A stretch of 64,000 bases of DNA from Schistocerca nitens (Eukaryota; Arthropoda; Insecta; Orthoptera; Acrididae). Of the stretch, positions 56,460 through 64,000 are shown piece by piece. The translations under genes were made by a program, and so were the position numbers. The stretch spans positions 69,762,501 to 69,826,500 of the forward strand of contig NC_064614.1 of the NCBI RefSeq assembly GCF_023898315.1, given 5' to 3'. Each line of letters begins with the position of its first letter. The stretch's first letter is position 1. A model generated the notes under the pieces. The model saw nothing but the letters and a program-made list of their open reading frames with translations. It made no database searches and had not been told where the DNA came from.

Positions 56460-59344
56460 CCTAAGAAATATAAATGGGAGTTGAAAATAAAATGCCCAAC
56501 ACACATAATTTCTATAAAAGAATTTTTTGAAAACAAAGTAAAACCAACCAAAAGAAGATTTGGATTAAGGTTACTTACAGAAAGTTAGTTCATAATAATC
56601 TTGTTACAAGTATTGGAAATCTTATCTACATTAATGTAGAAGAAAAATGAGAACAGGTTAAACCAGATACAGAACCATTCTGCGATAATATTATTGTAGT
56701 TAAAATTAAAGATTTAATATGCTGTACAACAAATGCAGGCAAAAGCAATTTTTAGTTAAGAAAGAAACATGTGGGTCATTTAATAGTTTATTGCAAATAG
56801 TAGTTTCTAAATTTAATTCTGCGAAATGTGCTGTTAAAGCTAAGTTACCCCTTCTTTTAGATTCGAATGCAACAACATGTAATGAGGCTAAACAAGCTAT
56901 TATATACAGATATGGATATAATAAGAAGTAAATATACAAAGCCAGTTATTATTTCTTAAAACATAGAATTAACAGATGGCAAGACTGAAACAGTGAAAGA
57001 ACTATAAAAAATGTTGCAAGAAATTAAAAAGGTACACTATAACTTATTAGATTTAGACATTACACAAGATTTTGCTGGGATTTTAATGAAGAAGAAATGT
57101 CCAAATATTAGTTTTAATATGCAGGGAGAATAAGAAGTTAACATTAATAATTATGTTGGAAAAGATTGTTTAACATGGATAAATTCTAATTCTAGAATAG
57201 ATATGTACAATAAATTTATCTGCCAGTTTACAAGTCCAGGAGTTAATAAATAGCTAGGTAACAATATTATAGAGTTTTTTTTGTTCAAATAAACGATTAA
57301 AGGGAACTTTCGCTTGTACATTAGCTAATGAAAATGGTATTAAAATATTGAAGGAAACAGTTTCTAATTATATTAATCCAGATTTTTGTTCCACTCGATT
57401 AAATAGCACGTATTCTACAAAACAGTTGTAGCCTTAATTACAACAATCTATTGCTATATGGTTAATGGGCAACAGAAACACAAAGAAACTAACATGCATA
57501 CAAAGAAACATTGAAACAGAAAATAAAGTGAAAAGAGAAAGTTAGTTAAATTTGTTTTGTCTGCATTTAGTTGTAATTACTGACCCTTTACTGCACAGAA
57601 ATTTCTGAAGAGAGAGAGAGAATATTTCTCTGATAAAAATATGCATTATACAAGCTGGAGACAGATATTTTTCTAAACCCAACAGCCTGTTTTCTACAAT
57701 ACCAAAAGAAATAAATATCTAAAAATTGGAACTAAGAAAAACCAGAGATATTATTCCATTTATGTATAGAAAAAGGATAAATGCACAAAGAAAAAACGTT
57801 ATCCGTATCCCACAAATGAAATTAAGCTAATTAAAAATGTATGTTTCGAATCCACTAAAAAAACGAGAACATGAACTAGAAAATATTGGAATTCAAGAAT
57901 GAAAACTGTCTCATTTGGAACAAACAAGATCACTATAAAAGGAGTATAAGAAATAACTAGAAAAAGAACGAACATGGAAGAAACAGAAGAAGAGTTATGA
58001 GATTACTTTAGTAAATGTTGGAAAGAGTTAAACATAAACAATTTTATTTATAAGATATATGCTTTTGTTCTAAATGATAAATATAAATTTCCTTATATAG
58101 GAGTATTATGTGGAAAAGATGGAATTAAATCTGTGTATGATATTAAAGGTGTACTAAAGAGTAGGTTACTAGATATAAGTAAAGGCAGAGAAGGTTTAAA
58201 AAAGAATGAATTGTTTTTACTCCTTATAATAGATTAAAAATAATTTATTTTAAAAACAGAGAAACTTTTGATGGAAACATATGCAAATGGGACCAAAAAT
58301 TTTACTGGAAAACTTATCCTAATATACAAAAATCTAAACTCTTAGAGCCATTTAAAACTAACAGAAATATGTTGTGTAGTGAAGAAATAAAAGAACAAAT
58401 AGACAATACAATAATGGGTGACATAATAGGGAAAGTAAAAGTAACCAAGTGCAAAAGGTTAGAAAGTTTAGAAAAAGAAACAGAATTAATGATATCTAGT
58501 TTATCAAAAGTAGATTATAGAGGAAAAGAAATATATGTATTTAAATTGAACAATATAGAAAGTTTTCTGTATCTAATTGTTTGTTATAATATGAAATACA
58601 GGATAGAAAAATAGGTGTTAAATACAAGATTATTGTTATGATCGATAAAAGCAAAACAACACCAAATAAACACCAAGAAAGATTAGTGTTTGTTGATGAA
58701 TTTTTTATGTACGTATTACAAAGTGTCAGTAATTCGCTGTGTATTTTTATGCATGTATTTTAGATGTTTCGAATTTTCCTGGAATAACTATATTATTCTG
58801 TTTAAAAAATCTAGCATTAGTGATGGATATTTCCAAGTTCAATTATTTGGGACATGAGAACTTTAAGGAAAATCATAGGTATTTTTATGTACATATGCTG
58901 GCAATTGTATCCATTTTAACTGTTTCGAATTTCTTTGGAATAACTATATTATTCAGTTTAAAAAAATCTAACATTAATAGTGGATAGTAGTTTTGAAGCA
59001 TAACCAAATATACGAATATAATAACCTCCAAAAACGTAAAAGGACGAATTAACTTTCCTTCTTCTGCAGAATAAATGTGGTAAGCGTTATATCCTAAGTA
59101 ACTTAATAATAACAGAAACAATTTGGCACTCTTGGTGCTTCAACATCTTCTGCGAAGGGTAAAAAGAACGAAACAAGAGGAGTTTTTCCATTTAAATCTA
59201 ATTCAATTTATTTACAATGTACTAAAAATCTGTAGAAATAAATGGAGGAAGAAGGAAAAGCTAAAATTGTAGGTCTGTTTTTCAAGATTAAAATGAATTA
59301 CCAAGATATGAGTGAAAAATTAAATAGTTCATTACATGAAGAAC
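56460..59344 (+). other. AT-rich region with decayed coding relics, unidentified
   Basis: The plus strand is purine-rich and gives long coding-like stretches broken by single stops and shifts. Examples: a 70-codon frame at 56719-56931; stretches around 57010-57120 and 57125-57240 with [16 protein letters not shown] and [13 protein letters not shown]; 57300-57430 with LANENGIKIL; and 57985-58614, ending in an intact 81-codon frame (58369-58614) rich in Lys, Glu and Ile. Amino-acid make-up (Lys, Asn, Ile, Tyr) is unlike the neighbouring elements. I do not recognise the family. A large DNA element or an integrated viral sequence is possible. Confidence 0.4.
58740..58985. repeat. Two-copy direct repeat, ~150 bp apart
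   Basis: TATTTTTATG, GTTTCGAATTT, GGAATAACTATATTATTC and TTTAAAAAA-TCTA recur at about 58742-58830 and 58890-58985. Confidence 0.75.
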
Positions 59345-59357
59345 ACCAAATAGAATG

Positions 59358-59607
59358 CCTATTGGCTTCTGTCTCGGGTTCTTCGGCCGACGTTCATGTA
59401 ATGATTTTTCTGACGTTTCGCCAGCACGAGTGGCTGGCATTGTCAAAGCTTCACCCTCCATTGCCGGTGGCAATGACAATGCCAGCCACTCGTGCTGGCG
59501 AAACGTCAGAAAAATCATTACATGAACGTCGGCCGAAGAACCCGAGACAGAAGCCAATAGGCAGTTTGTCAACAAGTGGCCACGAAAGCCTTAACAATTT
59601 TGTACCA
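59358..59607. mobile_element. Foldback insertion with 90-bp perfect palindrome
   Basis: A 250-bp insertion flanked by the 13-bp direct repeat ACCAAATAGAATG (59345-59357 and 59608-59620). Its arms, 59356-59445 and 59474-59563, are exact reverse complements around a 28-nt spacer. The outer arm bases overlap the left repeat. A 44-bp tail to 59607 (GTGGCCACGAAAGCC) follows the right arm. The sequence recalls end regions of insect Penelope-like elements, from memory only. Confidence 0.88.
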
Positions 59608-59620
59608 AATAGAATGTTTG

Positions 59621-61085
59621 CATTTAATTTTACTTACAAATTGTTGTGCCAAAATAATAATTTACAGTACAGAAAAAGATAAATTTGTAGAATCAAAAGA
59701 TTTAAAGAAACATAGTAGAAACAAATACATAAAAAATATTCTTAAGGCAATTATCAATGTTACCTGGAGGAAAACGATTCAGATTCGAGTGAAGAAAGTG
59801 GAACAGTGACAAACATTAAAAAGACAAGAAGAAGCTGTAAAAGATCGAATTTACCAAAGAATAATTTATTATTTATTTGTGGTTTGATTTGTGTAGGATA
59901 TGTAATGATTAAATTTTAGTCTCTGGATTTCCATAATAACTTTCCTTAAGAAAAATACACTGAATGTTGAATATTGTTTCAACATTTGTTGACTAAATGC
60001 ATGGAACAGCATTTGAAGATATACTCGAAACCTTTATAAAACAGTTAAGTTAGATACCAAGCTAGATGCAAATCAGTCTGAATTAAAGGCCGATCTGGAA
60101 GATTGTCGATTTGGACTTCAACATTCAAGTCTTCAGGCGGGATGCTGCTGAGGGAAACATAGATATCTAAGGAGTTGAATTCGCAAAGACTCTTGTGGAG
60201 AGAAAGGATCATAATCTATTGCTGATTTAAAGGACTAAGTAGAAAACCCTGTTCAGAAACTAAAACAGCCTATTATATAGTGTCTGAAGGGAAAGACACA
60301 AATAAATAATAAAATATCAGAATTAAAAATGTACCATTTGAAACATAAGAAGGGAAAAACTTTATGGGATATCAGCACAATCTGATTAAGTTGTAAACCT
60401 ACCAACTACAGGTTTTGTTGAACTAAACACTGAATTTAAAGACACTTTAGACGTTTCAGTTTCAACAATTCAAAAGAAGAACACAAATTTAAGCAAAGGG
60501 GTAGATGAACCAGATATCGCATTTTCAGTCTTTAAAGAACGGAATAGGGATTTTTTTGACTAAAAGTTCAGCCAAATATTATATTATTCGTTCACACACC
60601 TCTTTCCTGCAGATGTCTGCAGCTGAACTATCTGGAAAAGGTTGTTTAATTTAAATATGCGGTTAAAATTAACTTGTAAGAACAATTATGTGATCGATTT
60701 TTTCAACTATATAGAAATAACTGCATAGGTTTTCGTTGTCCATCGGTATTTGATGTTTGTTTACCTGACGTGTCTGACGTTTACATAAGATTGTGGACTA
60801 ATACGTTAGAGTTAACTAACGTTTATTTGCGAAAATAACAGAGTGATGTATAGCAGTACATTTATGTTTCACATCTTAGGTCAAAGGCTAACTTAAAAAA
60901 AAAATACAGAAAGCCAAAATGAAAGGAAAAGGTTGATTTAATGTGAAATATAGGCGGCCTATGGCCTATACTAAACAAAATGACCGGGGACGTCTCTCGA
61001 CAGCTCTACCCAGAAATATGTACTGGGATATTTGTTTCGAACCCACAGGCACGCAGTTGTTATACAGGGTCGGTAACTATAGCTA
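59621..61085. other. AT-rich region with unidentified relics
   Basis: It continues the composition of 56460-59344. A coding-like stretch near 60410-60560 reads TGFVELNTEFKDTLDVSVST followed by an acidic and Lys-rich piece ending ERNRDFFD. No family recognised. 60560-61085 holds nothing I can name. Confidence 0.35.
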
Positions 61086-61335
61086 AACATTCGCTACTTG
61101 AGCAACAGTGGACGGAAAACTACACAGTTTTGCATCAATCCAATACCCAGAACTTCTGATGATAGATGTTGACTGTGGATATTGTAGTACAGACTCAGTC
61201 CCTTTGACTGATCGTAGAGGTCACTAAACCCACCCAGAGATGTAAACAACCATGCATAAGCAGCGCCTATTGGACGCAGGGGGTACGACGACCGACGAGC
61301 TCCAGTCATTCAACCAGGAAGTCGAAATAATTTTC
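61086..61335. mobile_element. Possible Tc1-like terminal fragment
   Basis: Contains AACAGTGGACGGAAAACTAC and CCAGTCATTCAACCAGGAAG, which I recall as sequence near transposase starts of locust Tc1-like elements. Only memory supports this. Confidence 0.3.
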
Positions 61336-61860
61336 TGAGAATGCATTTAGCACAATTTCGGAACATGTTTTATGCGTACCCCCGGATTTAAACATGTATT
61401 TTCGCCAACATGTTGAGGGTAAATGAAAGTTACCACCAACTATAACTGCATGAATTAGGTACATGTTTGAAACTAATCTCAAGTTTTTTTAAATCTTCCA
61501 TCTGAGTGGAGAGATCTGTAAAAGGAACCAATTACTATTTCATTCCGGTTGCCAAGAATGACCTCCACCCATACTAACACAAAGGACATGCCTACTTCAA
61601 TTTCGCTACAACGTAAGCTACTTCTAAGGGTAACAAGCGCGCTACCGCCAACTGTGCTTAGGTTATCCTAGCGGAACACCGTTAAGTTGTTCGCTAAAAT
61701 TTCGGCTGAACCTATCTCCCGCTTTAGTCAGGTATCAGTGCCTATAACGATCTGAGCGTCAGTGCTTGTATTACCGCTTGGAGCTCTGCTACTTTTCCAA
61801 CTGGGCTGCGACAGTTTATAACTGTTATACCGATGGTTGTTGTATCTAAGTTCTTCGTGT
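61336..61860 (-). pseudogene. Non-LTR (jockey-like) AP endonuclease relic
   Basis: On the minus strand, in order: ITVINCRSPVGKVAELQAVI (about 61832-61773), matching the NCRSL..K..EL start of jockey-type endonucleases; a degraded TESWL-like and VFR.D region; VWVEVILGN-like sequence near 61570; IVIGSFYRSLHSD-like around 61520; and VVTFIYPQHVGEN-like near 61430, the VGGDFNLP block in decayed form. Stops and shifts separate them. The endonuclease nicks target DNA to prime reverse transcription. Confidence 0.68.
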
Positions 61861-62271
61861 GTTCGGCCTGCACCTTTTGAGACTGAAACCCTTTTTGTAT
61901 TTCTCTGAGAACCTCTAACCTAAAAGACCGCCACGCCCAAGCCGTGTAGCCGCCACCTGCGTGTAGTGGACTTCTGACCTATTCAGCGGAACCCTAAAGT
62001 CAACCACACTATGGCGCAAATCGAGGAATCTGCTGCCTACAATGTCGCAGAACCGTCCGAGCCTCTGATTCAGACCCTCCACTCGGCTATGTACGAGAGG
62101 CCCGCACTCGGTCCTGTCGACTATGGCACAAATGGTGAGCTCAGCTTTCATCTTTCGTAAGCAAGACTGGCAATGTTTACCATATCTGTTAGCCGTACGA
62201 AACCAGAAAGAATCTCTTCCAATCGAAGGCGGCACACACCTTTGGTACCAACCTGAGCCTCCACCTGCAGT
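61861..62271 (-). pseudogene. Upstream part of the non-LTR element
   Basis: Minus-strand frame 62235-61915 (106 codons) leads towards the endonuclease; it contains VDRTECGPLVHSRVEGLNQR. It may be ORF1 or an inter-ORF region. Not identified by family. Confidence 0.4.
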
Positions 62272-62847
62272 TGTAAGTAGGCTGTTTATGTTTTCTTATT
62301 GGCAACTTTACGTAGCGCTCTGTATGAGAATCAGTGGCTGTGCTGTGTACAGTCTGTGGCTAGTTTGCATTGTAGTCTGCCATTGTAGTGTTGGGCAGCG
62401 GCAGCTGGATGTGAACAGCGCGTAGCGTTGCGCAGTTGGAGGTGAGCCGCCAGCAGTGGTGGATGTGGGGTGAGAGATGGAGTTTTGAAATTTGTAATAC
62501 TGGATATCATGAACTGCTATGTATATTATGATTTTTCTACACTATTAAGGTAAATACAATGTTTGTTCTCTATCAAAATCTTTCATTTGCTAACTATGCC
62601 TATCAGTAGTTAGTGCCTTCCGTAGTTCGAATCTTTTATTTAGCTGGCAGTAGTGGCGCTCGCTATATTGCAGTAGTTCGAGTTACGAAGATTTTTGTGA
62701 GGTAAGTGATTTGTGAAAGGTATAGGTTAATGCTAGTCAGGGCCATTCTTTTGTAGGGATTATTGAAAGTCAGATTGCGTTGCGCTAAAAAATATTGTGT
62801 GTCAGTTTAAGCACAGTCGAGTATAATTTCTCTAAGGGGACGTTTCA
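62272..62847 (+). repeat. Solo LTR of the A/C/D family (576 bp)
   Basis: TGTAAGTAGGCTGTTTATG to GGGGACGTTTCA with 4-bp target duplications CAGT at 62268-62271 and 62848-62851. It interrupts the non-LTR element. Confidence 0.95.
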
Positions 62848-63534
62848 CAGTTGGCTGCACTCCATGCTCTTCAAGGCATACGGAAGGACCTGTTCCACGC
62901 CTGGAATGACTCCAATCCGTATGCACACGGAGTGCACGTAGGTTTCCTTCCCCTCCTTAGCAGCCAACTCCCTAAGGGGCCCCATAACGCTTCTAGCATT
63001 AGAACTCCAAATACCAATAATCTAACCCTCTGCGAAGGGCCCGATCTTTCTGTCTGAGAAGTTTCCTCTGAAACAGGAAAGGCAACTGCATCTGGCTAAG
63101 CAATAGCGTCAGCCACAGACACCATAAGGAAACTGTTCGTCAGACTAGCCGGGGAGGCTTTACGTGCGGCCGCCTGGGAAGTTTTTCACCGCCTGCCACG
63201 CCCCAAGGCGATCTCCCACTCGTCCATGGGTCAGGGGTCAACCTCAGGGTGAGCAGTAACTTGGCTGGCCACCGGTGAGGACCCATCGGAGACTCCGATG
63301 ATTCCATCCGTTGGTTCCCAAGGCCGGACAACAGAAGTTAAGCCCATCCAGTGCAGCTTCGAGCTGTGTAACCGAAGCCATCACAAGCTGAAGCTGAGAC
63401 CGAAGTGTCGCCAACACGGCTCGCATCCACACACAACAATCACAGGTCCTATCCGTACTAAAGACTGTGGAAAACTACACTACTCAGAAAAACGGACTAT
63501 CGACACGTGCTGCGCAATTCTGCTATAGACCCTG
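62848..63534 (-). other. Further upstream part of the non-LTR element
   Basis: GC-richer sequence continuing across the solo LTR. It resembles 5' or ORF1 sequence of the same element. Open frames exist on both strands and I cannot choose one with confidence. Confidence 0.35.
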
Positions 63535-63545
63535 ACAAAAACGTA

Positions 63546-63662
63546 GGAGAGTCCTCCCTCGGGCATGGGTGTGTGTGTTTGTCCTTAGGATAATTTAGGT
63601 TAAGTAGTGTGTAAGCTTAGGGACTGATGACCTTAGCAGTGAAGTCCCATAAGATTTCACAC
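63546..63662 (+). mobile_element. SINE related to family 1, 5'-truncated
   Basis: Keeps CTCGGGCATGG, TAATTTAGGTTAAGTAG, GACTGATGACCTTAGCAG and AGTCCCATAAG; the tRNA-like head is missing. Target duplication ACAAAAACGTA at 63535-63545 and 63663-63673. Confidence 0.88.
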
Positions 63663-63673
63663 ACAAAAACGTA

Positions 63674-64000
63674 AGAACTGTCTCCAACAAAAAGATTAAT
63701 ACGCAGAGGTCCAAAACCCGAACTACTGAAGTACTCAGGTGAGACTAAATAATTCGCTTCCTTATTAGGAACTTGTAAAATGTCACAAAACCGGTTTATT
63801 TTCCGACGAAAAGAAAAACCAGAGAACTGTATCTATTAGATAATAAATTAACACGCACAAACTCAAGAAACTAAAAAATCAAAGCATACAGATAAAATTA
63901 TACAATTATCTCCTGGTTAGGAATTCGTAAAAGTCACAAAATCGGTTACTTTTCTGTTGCAACTTTTGTTGCAGCTGGTTGCTGCTGCTTGACCGTACAT
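63674..64000. other. Probable 5' end region of the non-LTR element
   Basis: No gene. A diverged direct repeat pair (TTAGGAACTTGTAAAATGTC near 63766 and TTAGGAATTCGTAAAAGTC near 63916) lies about 150 bp apart, as in tandem 5' promoter units of some non-LTR elements. Speculative. Confidence 0.35.

Noticed and set aside
57605..57625. GA-run and other short simple repeats (12721 T-run, 11366 C-run, 51160 AT-run) as signals
   Set aside because: Ordinary microsatellites without context.
59242..59682. 146-codon frame across the palindrome and its minus-strand twin (59575-59288)
   Set aside because: Both translations are mirror products of the inverted repeat and share the same peptide, so they are not independent genes.

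Overview
The window looks like intergenic or intronic DNA from a large, repeat-rich insect genome. An orthopteran such as a grasshopper or locust is my best guess, because several of the short repeats match, from memory, SINE and Penelope families common in locust genomes; the sequence alone does not prove the species. I see no convincing conventional host gene. Almost everything recognisable is a transposable element, often nested in another.

Layout. 1-4139: copy A, a minus-strand Ty3/Gypsy-type LTR element cut by the window edge (start of pol, gag, 5' LTR). 4141-5020: relic of a jockey-like non-LTR reverse transcriptase. 5594-8521: three tRNA-derived SINEs and a tandem repeat. 8522-9909: two Tc1-like transposase relics pointing away from each other, one hit by another SINE. 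9996-11570: Penelope-like element PLE1 with inverted ends, carrying a solo LTR. 11967-20057 (copy C, minus) and 20955-29090 (copy D, plus): two ~8.1 kb LTR elements with the same LTR and gag as copy A but no pol; about 4.3 kb of non-coding DNA stands where pol is expected. 29107-36419: SINEs, one jockey-like relic and unassigned DNA. 36420-50875: a second Penelope-like element, PLE2, split inside its reverse transcriptase by element E (37946-49744), an 11.8 kb Ty3/Gypsy element with gag, protease, RT, RNase H and integrase plus a repeat-rich 3.5 kb 3' region. 51130-54850: jockey-like and R1-like relics, the latter apparently inside an LTR-like sequence. 55660-55967: a SINE whose head derives from 5S rRNA. 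56460-60560: an AT-rich decayed stretch with unidentified coding relics and a perfect 90-bp palindromic insertion. 61086-64000: a non-LTR 5' half with its endonuclease domain, broken by a solo LTR and a truncated SINE.

How the parts relate. A, C, D and the two solo LTRs (10123-10794, 62272-62847) are one family: A encodes pol, while C and D look like non-autonomous gag-only derivatives. Element E is a distant relative with the same gag plan: a long coiled coil, a capsid domain, a Gln/Asn/Arg-rich tail without zinc knuckles, and a UGA-CU stop in frame between gag and protease. This stop is at the same place in all four copies, which suggests stop-codon readthrough. Short target duplications (GCGC for C, CTGC and CAGT for the solo LTRs, ATGC for E) give a nesting history. 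All coding regions seen carry stops, frameshifts or lost catalytic residues, so none is likely to be active.
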